Positions 37,286-44,513 of a DNA stretch of 64,000 bases are shown piece by piece (the stretch's first letter is position 1; each line of letters begins with the position of its first letter). The translations under genes and the position numbers were made by a program. The notes beneath the pieces are model-generated. The model did not search any database. It was given only the letters and a program-made list of their open reading frames with translations, and was not told where the DNA came from. The stretch is from the IMG/VR virus record IMGVR_UViG_3300040801_003999, positions 126,001 through 190,000 of that record; one strand, given 5' to 3'. The stretch is from a virus.

Positions 37286-37624
37286 TCACTCCCTCATTGA
37301 TTTCCTAATCCATCTCATAAAATAAATTGCTCTGTCTTGTGCTTTAAACCGACCGCCACGCATTTCAGGAAAAGGAATCTTAAAATCGTGAACTTTTTCT
37401 CCTTCGTCGTCGATGACGCGATAGTAAACAGAGCCCTCTTTTCCTTCTGCGGGGACTTGCACCATGCCTCCGTCATTTCTCTTAAACCATAGCGTTTGAT
37501 CATAATAATAATCAAAACTATGTTCTTCTGAATCACTCAAGTTTTCGTGATAATCATTTGGAGAATCAAACTCATATCGAACAAACTCGACGAAATTATC
37601 TTTTACAATATCTTTGATTGACAT
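37286..37624 (-). CDS. Small phage protein of the FMRWIRK type
   Basis: 112 residues from ATG 37624. The open frame reaches 37684 but overlaps the neighbour, so the inner start is preferred; the ribosome binding site is poor either way. C-terminal PFPEMRGGRFKAQDRAIYFMRWIRKSM resembles a small protein family conserved in T4-like phages (PVP...GxGxFLAxDxAxLFMRxIRK). Function not known. Confidence 0.6.
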   Translation of the reverse strand: MSIKDIVKDNFVEFVRYEFDSPNDYHENLSDSEEHSFDYYYDQTLWFKRNDGGMVQVPAEGKEGSVYYRVIDDEGEKVHDFKIPFPEMRGGRFKAQDRAIYFMRWIRKSMRE

Positions 37625-37652
37625 TTTAAATTCGACGCAAATCAGGCACATA

Positions 37653-37952
37653 TCACAGCTCCAGCATTGGTCGAGCTTCAGCACCAGACAAGGCCGGAGC
37701 AGAAGATTTAAAATACTTGTTGCCTCGTGTGATGCACACCTCTAGTCGCTTATAGACCAGATTCTTAAAATTATCTTGAATGCAATGACGGTCTTCGGTT
37801 GTAAAGTCATCGCCTACATACAAAAACACCTGTGCGCAAGAAGCATCAATTTCTTTCAAACGCACCATCTTGCCAGATGCTTTACAATAATTCTCGATAA
37901 TATTATCGATTTTGTTAAAATTTTCTTTGGAAATCCACGCATTCAGTACCAT
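37653..37952 (-). CDS. Small protein downstream of a structured leader
   Basis: 99 residues from ATG 37952, fixed by GAGGAG 5 bases upstream. MVLNAWISKENFNKIDNIIENY, SCAQVFLYVGDDFTTEDRHC, VYKRLEVCITRG. No domain recognised. This is the first gene after the candidate riboswitch-like leader and its own promoter, so its level is likely controlled by that element. Confidence 0.65.
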   Translation of the reverse strand: MVLNAWISKENFNKIDNIIENYCKASGKMVRLKEIDASCAQVFLYVGDDFTTEDRHCIQDNFKNLVYKRLEVCITRGNKYFKSSAPALSGAEARPMLEL

Positions 37953-37980
37953 TCTTGCTCCTCTATTGAAGGGAAAATAG

Positions 37981-38063
37981 GGAGGAGGCAGGTTTTTCAC
38001 CTGCGATACCTACTTAAAGGCGACACCCTTTATATCGGGCCGCGTGAGACTCGCCTCTCCTCC
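37981..38063 (-). ncRNA. Structured 83-nt leader RNA, riboswitch-like, unknown class
   Basis: On the minus strand the RNA is closed by GGAGGAG (38063-38057) pairing fully with CTCCTCC (37987-37981). Inside, a GCAGG/CCTGC hairpin with a TGAAAAA loop stacks directly on the closing stem, and there are a GCG/CGC arm and a CCC/GGG arm. It resembles a tRNA in outline (7-bp acceptor, 5-bp T-like arm with 7-nt loop) but has no TTC loop and no proper anticodon arm. The 3' closing strand CTCCTCC can also pair with the GAGGAG ribosome binding site at 37958-37963, giving an on/off choice. It starts exactly at the predicted start site of the upstream promoter. Confidence 0.7.
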
Positions 38064-38069
38064 ATACAC

Positions 38070-38098
38070 AATATAACTACTTTCAGCGGAGATGTCAA
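38070..38098 (-). promoter_or_regulatory. Strong sigma70 promoter for the structured leader
   Basis: TTGACA (38098-38093), 17 bases, TATATT (38075-38070) on the minus strand. Start site about 7 bases downstream of the -10, i.e. 38063, the first G of the leader RNA. Confidence 0.75.
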
Positions 38099-38110
38099 GG
38101 ACTATTTGTT

Positions 38111-38365
38111 TTATTCGTCGACAAACTCACCTTGCTGACCTTTATCATTGCTATCAGCGCACTTAAATCCGTGCCACTCGTCGGCCTGTGGAGGGCTCAG
38201 CACTCGCACTTTGTCGGGCTTGAAGGTCTCTTCAACGCGCTTGAAGATGGCATCCACTTGGCGGGTGATTGCCTCGCCGTCACGAGCAGCACCAGACGAG
38301 TCGAGCACGTACAGGTTCTTGTCGACCTGAAATCGGTTTTTGTTTTCTTCACTCGAACTACTCAT
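38111..38365 (-). CDS. Small acidic protein of unknown function
   Basis: 84 residues from ATG 38365, with GGGGAGGG at 5 bases; a longer frame to 38434 overlaps the neighbour. Contains VDKNLYVLDSSGAARDGEAI and FKPDKVRVLSPPQADEWHG. It overlaps the upstream gene's stop by 8 bases. No domain recognised. Confidence 0.6.
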   Translation of the reverse strand: MSSSSEENKNRFQVDKNLYVLDSSGAARDGEAITRQVDAIFKRVEETFKPDKVRVLSPPQADEWHGFKCADSNDKGQQGEFVDE

Positions 38366-39830
38366 CAGAGCCCTCCCCCTCTTCTTCTTTCCTCCTTTCC
38401 GGAGGAAGGCCAACAATCGTTCGGACATTAACAAAGTCTTCGAGTGTATTAAATCTCTTTATCATTTGATCAGCAGCGTTCAAAAGAGTAGAAAAACCAT
38501 CGTCATCAGTTTCCTGCGAAAGTGCAGCAACTTGCTCCATCTCTTGCTTCACCGCTCCAGTAAACAAGCTAGACATCTCTGACGCAGTGGCGGCTACATT
38601 TGCTTTGTCTTCTTTGAGAAGGTGAACCCAGATAATTGCTTGGATTTCGTGAGGTCTCATTTCAAACTTTTTCGCAATGTCTACTACATGCTTCGCAAGA
38701 TAGTAATAGCTATGAGGATCATTCAAAATTTGTTCTGAAATACCAATTCCGGGATAGAATGCGCGAGTCATCCATGTATCAATCGTAATATTCACAACAT
38801 AATCCTCATCTCTATCGGCAATTTTAGGATCAAGAATATTTAAAGCAAAATTCGCTATTTTTGTTCGACCAATAAACTCTCTTTTATCCAAGCCGAGCTT
38901 ACTAATTTTACTTGTTTTAATCCAACGTAAATCTCTTTCTACCATTCCTGCTGCTTCAGACATAGGCAATCCATCGCGTTCAATGTATTCTTTTACAATT
39001 CGACAGTAATTTTTCCATTTAGCTCCACCAAACAGAGCAATTTCAGCCCAATAATGAGCAGAGGCTAATTTTGGAAACCTGTCTCGCAATATAACAGCAT
39101 CCTTATTGCCCTTCAGAGTGCCGGTATTGACATAATCGTACAATTCTTGAGTTCGTCCAGCCTCAATATCGACAACAATAGCTTTATAGCCCAACACAGC
39201 TTCTCTGAAGTTTGTCTGGAAGGCTGTCATCGGAGAAAAGACAGCTAAGAGGAGAGCAAACAGTCCTTCATCTTCTTTTTTGAGAGGCACGCCTTTTGGG
39301 TGAGCGCAAAGATCGTTCAGGATGTGATACCAATTTTTAGCATCAGCGTAAACGCCAGAAGTGAAAACTTCTGAAACTTCTGTGGCTCGACGAACGATCT
39401 CTTCGAGAGAATCTATGACTTCAGTGGGAACTTTTATGATCCATCCCGCTTCTTCAAAATCAGATGTTGTTACATCTGTAAGATCACGCCCATCAAGATA
39501 TTTTCTCCAATGAGGTCGTGTATCTTTAGCCTTAGATAATTTTTTCTTTTGAAGTGAAACAATTTTTGTATCAGAACGATTGTCATCGGCTGTCCAAGAC
39601 CATTCTTCGGACTCTGCAACCGCAGGAAGCGGTTCAGGTTCGATATCCTGTCCGAGCTGTTCGACATATGGAGAATTTTTCAGAGAGAATCCAAATTCTT
39701 TTTCGCAATAGCGATCAAAGAGTTCAAATTGCTGGTTCGTGAAAATATACAATGTATCAGAACCAGCAGCTTTCTTACGAACTGCCGATTCGTTAATAAA
39801 TTTCCGGAAATTGGTTATAAATTTTTTCAT
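38358..39830 (-). CDS. Large putative internal head protein with capsid-targeting-like N terminus
   Basis: 490 residues. MKKFITNFRKFINESAV is a member of the shared N-terminal motif, with FINE|S as a prohead-protease-type site. The body from about 170 to 400 is helical and contains FALLLAVFSPMTAFQTNFREAVLGY, LGLDKREFIGRTKIANFALNIL and VNITIDTWMTRAFYPGIG. This order (an LSP..N.R segment, later a V(T/N)IDxW segment) recalls helix-hairpin-helix-like phage proteins annotated as DUF7178-type. I do not assign an activity. Ends with an acidic tail. Confidence 0.7.
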   Translation of the reverse strand: MKKFITNFRKFINESAVRKKAAGSDTLYIFTNQQFELFDRYCEKEFGFSLKNSPYVEQLGQDIEPEPLPAVAESEEWSWTADDNRSDTKIVSLQKKKLSKAKDTRPHWRKYLDGRDLTDVTTSDFEEAGWIIKVPTEVIDSLEEIVRRATEVSEVFTSGVYADAKNWYHILNDLCAHPKGVPLKKEDEGLFALLLAVFSPMTAFQTNFREAVLGYKAIVVDIEAGRTQELYDYVNTGTLKGNKDAVILRDRFPKLASAHYWAEIALFGGAKWKNYCRIVKEYIERDGLPMSEAAGMVERDLRWIKTSKISKLGLDKREFIGRTKIANFALNILDPKIADRDEDYVVNITIDTWMTRAFYPGIGISEQILNDPHSYYYLAKHVVDIAKKFEMRPHEIQAIIWVHLLKEDKANVAATASEMSSLFTGAVKQEMEQVAALSQETDDDGFSTLLNAADQMIKRFNTLEDFVNVRTIVGLPPERRKEEEGEGSDE

Positions 39831-39833
39831 TTG

Positions 39834-40148
39834 TCATAACTCTCTTGAGATATATTCTTCATACTCACTCATATCAACGGGGCTAGAGGGTGACTCTATA
39901 TTTCGCTTTAAACGATAAATAGCGTAAGCGCCCGGTTTTCCGATATCTTTTATTTTTGAAGTAAGGGCAAATTCCGCTCGCTCAGTGACGCTCAAATCAT
40001 CTCCCTTGACAGGCCATTCAGATTGCGGAAACCATTCATATGGTGAACCATTAACTACAAACAACCATTTCCTAGCTATTCTATCCCGAAGATTCTCGGG
40101 CAGATATCTAAGAAATGTTTCTCGCATGGCTTTTGTGATATCGTCCAT
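39834..40148 (-). CDS. Small hypothetical protein
   Basis: 104 residues: DITKAMRETFLRYLPENLRDRIARKWLFVVNGSPYEWFPQSEWP and GAYAIYRLKRNIE. The last gene downstream of tRNA-Val, whose 3' end lies 6 bases upstream of the ATG. No domain recognised. Confidence 0.55.
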   Translation of the reverse strand: MDDITKAMRETFLRYLPENLRDRIARKWLFVVNGSPYEWFPQSEWPVKGDDLSVTERAEFALTSKIKDIGKPGAYAIYRLKRNIESPSSPVDMSEYEEYISREL

Positions 40149-40154
40149 AAAAAA

Positions 40155-40227
40155 TGCCCAGTGACGGACTCGAACCGCCGACCTTCGCCGTGTAAAAGCG
40201 CCGCTCTCCCAGCTGAGCTAACCGGGC
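40155..40227 (-). tRNA. tRNA-Val (TAC)
   Basis: Acceptor GCCCGGT/ACTGGGC, D-arm GCTC..GAGC, anticodon loop TTTACAC, T-loop TTCGAGT. The first anticodon-stem pair is a G-A mismatch. No encoded CCA. Confidence 0.9.
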
Positions 40228-40482
40228 CTAATACATTAAATAGTTGCTGCAATAATTATGGTCGTCTTTTGAATAACTCACACATTTTGCTTCAGAATCG
40301 CCATTTTGTGAAAAAACCATCATGACCTGTTGCTCATTCCAAAAACAAACGGTTGATTCATGATCGCCGTGGATGTAATGTCGTTCGTAATCGGAGTTGT
40401 GACAAATAACAGAAGAGATCTGCGACCATGATACTTCAGGTGGTGCCAACATTGCTACAATCAAGACTAATAAATACTTCAT
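40228..40482 (-). CDS. Small exported protein with signal peptide
   Basis: 84 residues. MKYLLVLIVAMLAPPEVSWSQ reads as a signal peptide with cleavage near SWS-Q; the remaining 63 or so residues carry four cysteines (VICHNS, VCFWN, KCVSYS, YCSNY), enough for two disulfides in the periplasm. AGGAG ribosome binding site. Its stop directly borders tRNA-Val. Small exported phage proteins are often involved in lysis or superinfection exclusion; no function can be shown. Confidence 0.65.
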   Translation of the reverse strand: MKYLLVLIVAMLAPPEVSWSQISSVICHNSDYERHYIHGDHESTVCFWNEQQVMMVFSQNGDSEAKCVSYSKDDHNYCSNYLMY

Positions 40483-40499
40483 TTTTCTCCTATTTGAAA

Positions 40500-40571
40500 A
40501 GGCTCCACTCAGAGTTGAACTGAGATTTTCGGATTACAAGACCGATGTAATAGCCGTTATACTATAGAGCC
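40500..40571 (-). tRNA. tRNA-Thr (TGT)
   Basis: Acceptor GGCTCTA/TGGAGCC, anticodon loop CTTGTAA, T-loop TTCAACT. No CCA. Confidence 0.88.
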
Positions 40572-40575
40572 ATAA

Positions 40576-40648
40576 AGGGCGATTCCGGACTTGAACCAGA
40601 ACCTCGCAGGTTGCAACTGCGTGTATTATCCATTTTTACTAATCGCCC
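40576..40648 (-). tRNA. tRNA-Cys (GCA)
   Basis: Acceptor GGGCGAT/ATCGCCC, anticodon arm CGCAG TTGCAAC CTGCG, T-loop TTCAAGT. No CCA. Confidence 0.9.
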
Positions 40649-40678
40649 ACATTCCTTCAATCATATGGGAAAATCAAA

Positions 40679-40774
40679 AGGAGCAGGTGGGATTCGAACC
40701 CACACGTCGACTTGCACCGACAAACTGTTTTCAAGACAGTCTCCGCTACCCAGAATCTTTCGGATAACTACTCC
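40679..40774 (-). tRNA. tRNA-Ser (TGA), class II
   Basis: Acceptor GGAGTAG/CTGCTCC, anticodon loop CTTGAAA, long variable arm, T-loop TTCGAAT. The D-arm (ATCC..GGGT) is followed by six extra bases before the anticodon stem. Confidence 0.87.
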
Positions 40775-40779
40775 ATGCT

Positions 40780-41121
40780 CTATTCGATGCCATCATTGGC
40801 ATCATTTACTCCATAAAAGTCAGACAAGTCATAATGGCCAATGCATTCAGTTTTTTCATTCCAGTGAGATTCCTTAACTAAAACTTCGTTTTCTCCAACA
40901 ATAACGCTCAAAAAATCATGAAGTGTCGACAAAAAATAACATCGATGAAATTCAAATGAAAACCTATTGCCTTTATGATAAATATCTTGATCCGACCATC
41001 TATGAAAATTGCTCGAAGGTTTAAAGACATAAAATTCTCGATCATCGAGATTCAATTGAGATAATACATGTCTATTCCTGCCAAACATCGGCCGATCTTT
41101 CTTCGATACAATTATTCTCAT
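40780..41121 (-). CDS. Hypothetical protein between tRNA genes
   Basis: 113 residues: MRIIVSKKDRPMFGRNRHVLSQLNLDDREFYVFKPS, HKGNRFSFEFHRCYFLSTLHDFLSVIVGENE, and YDLSDFYG. Alpha-beta composition, no domain recognised. AAGGA lies somewhat far (about 11 bases) from the ATG. Confidence 0.55.
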   Translation of the reverse strand: MRIIVSKKDRPMFGRNRHVLSQLNLDDREFYVFKPSSNFHRWSDQDIYHKGNRFSFEFHRCYFLSTLHDFLSVIVGENEVLVKESHWNEKTECIGHYDLSDFYGVNDANDGIE

Positions 41122-41147
41122 AATATATATTCCTTATTTTCAAACAA

Positions 41148-41218
41148 AGCGACTATCGGGACTCGAACCCGAATATTCTGGTTGGAAGCCAGAGATCTTA
41201 CCATTAGACCATAGTCGC
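41148..41218 (-). tRNA. tRNA-Gly (TCC)
   Basis: Acceptor GCGACTA/TAGTCGC, anticodon arm CTGG CTTCCAA CCAG, T-loop TTCGAGT. No CCA. Confidence 0.9.
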
Positions 41219-41222
41219 GGGG

Positions 41223-41292
41223 TACCTAGAGGGTTATGCTCCCTCGCCTTCGCAGTCACAGTGCGATGCTCTACTAATTAAGCTATAGGTAC
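41223..41292 (-). tRNA. tRNA-His (GTG), unusual T-loop
   Basis: Acceptor GTACCTA pairs with TAGGTAC, including an extra 5' G typical of His tRNA. Anticodon arm TCGCA CTGTGAC TGCGA. The T-stem GAGGG/CCCTC is intact, but the loop is AGCATAA in place of TTCRANY. Two bases separate it from tRNA-Leu. Confidence 0.75.
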
Positions 41293-41294
41293 AG

Positions 41295-41378
41295 TGCCGA
41301 AAGAGGGGGTCGAACCCTCATGCCTCGGAAGGCGGCAGATTTTAAGTCTGCTGTGTATACCAATTCCACCACATCGGC
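41295..41378 (-). tRNA. tRNA-Leu (TAA), class II
   Basis: Acceptor GCCGATG with TCGGC, D-arm TGGTGGAATTGGTA, anticodon loop CTTAAAA, variable arm GCCTTCCGAGGC, T-loop TTCGACC. Confidence 0.9.
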
Positions 41379-41385
41379 TTATAAT

Positions 41386-42006
41386 TTAAATTGGAACATC
41401 GGGATCTTCAGGCTCCACAGTCTCTAATGCATAATCTTTCCCATTTACGAATGCCAGTATAGCGTGAATATCTTGAGCATCCTCGTCATATTCTCTTGCT
41501 TCGCGATCAATTTCTAATCTGAATTCGAGAGCACCTTTTGACTTAAATTTTATTGCTATAACACTCAAAGTCGGAGAGTTGTAATCATCAACGTCGAAGG
41601 ACTTTTCTTTTGCCTGAACGACTTCGTAGCTCGCTGCCATCTTATGAACATCAGAGCTTAAAAATTTTGCTAAATAAGGCCCAACAGGAATTAAATTCTT
41701 TTCATATTTTTTAATGTCAACATCTACATCATCGGGTAAAAGAGTGTAGGAACCTTCTGTATTTTTGATAACAACTTTTTGAATTTGTTGACTAAAAAGT
41801 TGTTTAATCTGGTCTGGGCGTTCTTTGTAAAAGAGATCAATAGGATGAAAAGGCTTGTTGGGATTGTAAGTATCCGCATCAAAAAAAATTTTTAAAGACA
41901 AGCCCGCCAGTTGTTCTGGCGACTCAATTAGAGCATATATCTCTGAATCATTTTTTAATGCATCCTCGAATTCGCGCCAGCCTTCCATGATCACTTTCAT
42001 CGTCAT
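41386..42006 (-). CDS. Hypothetical protein with MKVIMEGWREF N terminus
   Basis: 206 residues from ATG 42006 (GAGG 9 bases up; a TTG at 42021 is less likely). MTMKVIMEGWREFEDAL resembles the MK-hydrophobic-x-x-W-R-x-F opening of the putative internal head proteins, and LIESP near 30 could be a cleavage site, but it is a weaker match. The rest is mixed alpha-beta with LRLEIDREAREYDEDAQDIHAILAFVNGKDY. Function unknown. Confidence 0.6.
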   Translation of the reverse strand: MTMKVIMEGWREFEDALKNDSEIYALIESPEQLAGLSLKIFFDADTYNPNKPFHPIDLFYKERPDQIKQLFSQQIQKVVIKNTEGSYTLLPDDVDVDIKKYEKNLIPVGPYLAKFLSSDVHKMAASYEVVQAKEKSFDVDDYNSPTLSVIAIKFKSKGALEFRLEIDREAREYDEDAQDIHAILAFVNGKDYALETVEPEDPDVPI

Positions 42007-42017
42007 TATGTTAATCC

Positions 42018-42443
42018 TCAATATACATCAACTATCTTTTTTCTTATTGTCTGTTTGTCCCATCCATAGAATAAATATGCTCCAGATGAAAGAGAATCAA
42101 CAATTTGCTCGAATTCTCGGCCATCATGGCGATATGCTTCGACTTCGTATTCAAGACGAGCCTGCCGAGAAAAAATATACTTCGAAGAGAACATCAGAAG
42201 ACCATCTCTGTTTTTTTGGTCGATATGCTTGAGTTCGTGCTTGATTAATCGATCACTCGGTTCTTTGTCGGCTGGGGAGTATAACGTCTCAGTAATGACT
42301 GAAACAGTATGAAAATTGTCGACGATATTGCCATGCCAAGATTTAGAAAAAATCTTGCCGACAAAAAGAAAAATTCTGATCCAGAAATCAGCTAATTTAT
42401 AATCACCATGTTTTCTTAATTCGATATAGTCGTGTATTTTCAT
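42018..42443 (-). CDS. HExxH zinc-peptidase-like protein
   Basis: 141 residues. LIKHELKHIDQ at 67-75 gives His69-Glu70-xx-His73, and ARLEYEVEAYRHD at about 96-107 supplies a Glu third ligand, the gluzincin-like arrangement of small phage metallopeptidases. A hydrophobic stretch FWIRIFLFVGKIF near 20-32 may be a membrane or buried helix. Substrate unknown. Confidence 0.68.
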   Translation of the reverse strand: MKIHDYIELRKHGDYKLADFWIRIFLFVGKIFSKSWHGNIVDNFHTVSVITETLYSPADKEPSDRLIKHELKHIDQKNRDGLLMFSSKYIFSRQARLEYEVEAYRHDGREFEQIVDSLSSGAYLFYGWDKQTIRKKIVDVY

Positions 42444-42447
42444 TTTA

Positions 42448-42723
42448 CTAAAGCTCTTTTAGATACAAAATAAATCCTTCTAGTGATTCTTCGAGTTGAT
42501 TGAGAGAAAGATTCTGAGCGAGGCTCGCATGGAGTTTAGAATAAGACTCCTCGTAATACAAGTGTTCCTGAATGACATCGACACATCCAGATGTAAAAAA
42601 TCGCCAGATTTGTTCGGGCAATCCTCCATATTCCGGAAAATCAAATTCTGCGGGGCCTGCGTTCTCTAAACAAAACTCTTCAAATTTCTCAAGCAAAATT
42701 TTAATCTTCTCAAAACCATCCAT
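42448..42723 (-). CDS. Small hypothetical protein
   Basis: 91 residues, helical: MDGFEKIKILLEKFEEFCLENAGPAEFDF, YGGLPEQIWRFFTSG, and LNQLEESLEGFILYLKEL. AGGAG ribosome binding site. It lies just downstream of tRNA-Leu (CAA). Confidence 0.55.
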   Translation of the reverse strand: MDGFEKIKILLEKFEEFCLENAGPAEFDFPEYGGLPEQIWRFFTSGCVDVIQEHLYYEESYSKLHASLAQNLSLNQLEESLEGFILYLKEL

Positions 42724-42744
42724 TCTATCTCCTGTTCAGTTCAG

Positions 42745-42828
42745 TACCGGAAGTGGGACTCGAACCCACAAGCTTTCGAAGGCGGGGGATTTTGAATCCC
42801 CTGTGTATACCAATTCCACCATTCCGGC
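42745..42828 (-). tRNA. tRNA-Leu (CAA), class II
   Basis: Acceptor GCCGGAA/TTCCGGT, D-arm TGGTGGAATTGGTA, anticodon arm GGGGA TTCAAAA TCCCC, T-loop TTCGAGT. Confidence 0.9.
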
Positions 42829-42832
42829 GCAG

Positions 42833-42914
42833 CTCTAGGGGCAGGAATCGAACCTGCTTAGGAGTTTCCTCCACCGGTTAACAGCCGGCCGCATTGCCAT
42901 AATGCTACCCTAGA
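42833..42914 (-). tRNA. tRNA with Asn anticodon (GTT) but a class II variable arm
   Basis: Acceptor TCTAGGG/CCCTAGA, D-arm GCAT TATGGCA ATGC, anticodon arm GCCGG CTGTTAA CCGGT, T-arm GCAGG TTCGATT CCTGC. Between them is a 15-base variable arm with a paired GGAG-GAAA-CTCC, as in Leu, Ser or Tyr tRNAs. A normal tRNA-Asn (GTT) exists at 49049. Discriminator G. Confidence 0.85.
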
Positions 42915-43100
42915 TCATAGAACACAAATCTTTTCGGTACTGATGATTTCCCAGCGACGTTAACTGATTCGTGGCCAACACCCGCGTGCGCGAAGGCATG
43001 TGCTCTATTTTAGAAAAAAGAATGGAGTTCGCATGCGTCGTAATGACGTGGTCGACATGTCCACTATCGACTTCTCCAAGCCGTTTTGTTGCAACAAAAG
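42915..43100. other. Gene-free stretch between tRNA genes
   Basis: No supported coding gene. It holds a perfect 16-base palindrome, TTTTGTTG/CAACAAAA at 43084-43099, next to the 3' end of tRNA-Leu (TAG), and several weak hairpins near 43050. Confidence 0.5.
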
Positions 43101-43184
43101 TACCACTGGCAGGATTCGAACCTGCAAGCCCTTGCGGGCGCTGGTTTCTAAGACCAGTGTGTATACCAATTCCACCACAGTGGC
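43101..43184 (-). tRNA. tRNA-Leu (TAG), class II
   Basis: Acceptor GCCACTG/CAGTGGT, D-arm TGGTGGAATTGGTA, anticodon arm CTGGT CTTAGAA ACCAG, variable arm CGCCCGCAAGGGC, T-loop TTCGAAT. Confidence 0.9.
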
Positions 43185-43258
43185 TCAACCCGGTGATCAG
43201 CCGGGTCTTATTGAGAGGATGGGTTTCTATGTTTCGTACTTGCACCGTCACCTTTTTA

Positions 43259-43281
43259 TCGACAGCTCGCGTTGCTGTCGC
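43259..43281. other. 7-bp hairpin
   Basis: CGACAGC/GCTGTCG with loop TCGCGTT at 43260-43280, downstream of the 86-residue gene on the minus strand. No T-tract, so it may be an RNA processing or stabilising hairpin. Confidence 0.45.
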
Positions 43282-43291
43282 CTCAAAATTT

Positions 43292-43552
43292 CTAATTATC
43301 GTCTAACTTCTTGCCGAGAGCGAAGATATCCATAAACTTCGTGCGAGTAACGGACATATTCTCAGGAATATTAAAAAATTCTTTCTTGTTGTTTTTTCGA
43401 AGAATCACAATCTTTGTCAGGAGATCAGTTGTTTTTGGACTGTCGAGATTGTCGAAATAAAACCACGCGCGCTCAATATTATCAAGAGAGATGACGTGGA
43501 CCACACCCTCATCATCCGTTATAATAAAAGTTTCTGATTTACCTAATTTCAT
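43292..43552 (-). CDS. Small hypothetical protein
   Basis: 86 residues: MKLGKSETFIITDDEGVVHVISLDNIERAWFYFDN and TKIVILRKNNKKEFFNIPENM. Beta-rich with an SH3 or PH-like look, no family recognised. GAGGATGAAG ribosome binding site; overlaps the gene upstream by 4 bases. Confidence 0.55.
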   Translation of the reverse strand: MKLGKSETFIITDDEGVVHVISLDNIERAWFYFDNLDSPKTTDLLTKIVILRKNNKKEFFNIPENMSVTRTKFMDIFALGKKLDDN

Positions 43553-43941
43553 TCTTCATCCTCGTATACTCGTCGATTCATTTCAAGTTGATTTGCTTCC
43601 CAGATGTGGCCCATCCGCTGATCATATTCTTCGCGCCGTCGATTCCATTCATCATACTCGGCTAAATCCTCGTAAGGATCCGTGTAAATATCATCTTCAT
43701 AGGAACCAGTCATCGCGGCAAAATATTCATAATCTTGATCAATCAAATCAACCAGTTTGTCGAAATCTACAAATTCATCTCGAATATAATAATCTGATCT
43801 AGAATAAGTTCTAGGAGACAAATTCTCCTTCATATTGATGACATCGTCAACTGGCCTATTGAGATGATCTGCGATCTCATCGAATGATCGATGAGCAATG
43901 TTTTTTGCGAGGTATTCTTTTTCATAATCTGTCCACGACAT
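43549..43941 (-). CDS. Small HTH-like protein
   Basis: 130 residues from ATG 43941, fixed by GGAGGAAAT. The open frame reaches 43992. MSWTDYEKEYLAKNIAHRSFDEIADHLNRPVDDVI is a Myb/SANT-like tri-helix DNA-binding start. The remainder is acidic, rich in Tyr and Asp/Glu. DNA-binding regulator is an inference from the first 40 residues. Confidence 0.6.
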   Translation of the reverse strand: MSWTDYEKEYLAKNIAHRSFDEIADHLNRPVDDVINMKENLSPRTYSRSDYYIRDEFVDFDKLVDLIDQDYEYFAAMTGSYEDDIYTDPYEDLAEYDEWNRRREEYDQRMGHIWEANQLEMNRRVYEDEE

Positions 43942-43951
43942 ATTTCCTCCA

Positions 43952-44191
43952 CTATCGGTAATAAGGATAATCGACAACTTCGACTTTATCACATGATGTA
44001 GTGAATGTCAAATCAGAATCGAGCCTTTTAATACGAACTCGATTTCGGCCAGCGCTAATGACACTGTGAAGCTCTGCTTGATATGATACAATACAACCAC
44101 TCTCGATTAACGGTTTGTCGCGCTTGCGTCGTTTTCTTTTTTCAAGATTAGTAGAGAGTCTTCGAAAAAATTGTGCTAAAAAACTATGCAT
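43952..44191 (-). CDS. Small basic protein
   Basis: 79 residues. MHSFLAQFFRRLSTNLEKRKRRKRDKPLI is strongly basic, followed by VSYQAELHSVISAGRNRVRIKRLDSDLTF beta strands. Perhaps nucleic acid or membrane binding. No family recognised; ribosome binding site weak. Confidence 0.5.
   Translation of the reverse strand: MHSFLAQFFRRLSTNLEKRKRRKRDKPLIESGCIVSYQAELHSVISAGRNRVRIKRLDSDLTFTTSCDKVEVVDYPYYR
43983..44011 (-). promoter_or_regulatory. Possible internal sigma70 promoter
   Basis: TTGACA, 17 bases, TAAAGT on the minus strand, inside the end of the 79-residue gene; it could drive the HTH-like gene. Confidence 0.45.
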
Positions 44192-44194
44192 TGT

Positions 44195-44449
44195 TTAATC
44201 TTCTAATTGCAATTCCGTACCGGGCGGATTTATCTCATTAGCCCAGAACGATGAAATTAGTTCATCATTATATTCTTGCAGGCAAGTACAAAAATTTAGA
44301 AAAGTTCGCGGAAGTACATCATAATTCTTTATTGCAGTATAATAGCCGTGCGAATAAACATTATCTATATGATATCGATCAATAACAGGATGACATCGAA
44401 GAACTATTCCGTAATCAAAACGACTATCAAAAATATTAATTACTTTCAT
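44195..44449 (-). CDS. Small hypothetical protein
   Basis: 84 residues: MKVINIFDSRFDYGIVLRCHPVIDRYHIDNVYSHGYYTAIK and DELISSFWANEINPPG. Good GGAGAG ribosome binding site. Function unknown. Confidence 0.5.
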   Translation of the reverse strand: MKVINIFDSRFDYGIVLRCHPVIDRYHIDNVYSHGYYTAIKNYDVLPRTFLNFCTCLQEYNDELISSFWANEINPPGTELQLED

Positions 44450-44513
44450 ATTCTCTCCGGAGTCGAACTAACAAACAATAACTACCAATCATTTCGACTA
44501 CTATTTATCACAG

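Noticed and set aside
37981-38063. The structured leader as a real tRNA
   Set aside because: No TTCRANY loop and the only hairpin in anticodon position has a 3-bp stem and an 8-base loop.
42910-43251. 113-residue minus-strand frame across tRNA-Leu (TAG)
   Set aside because: It reads through an intact tRNA gene and has no ribosome binding site.
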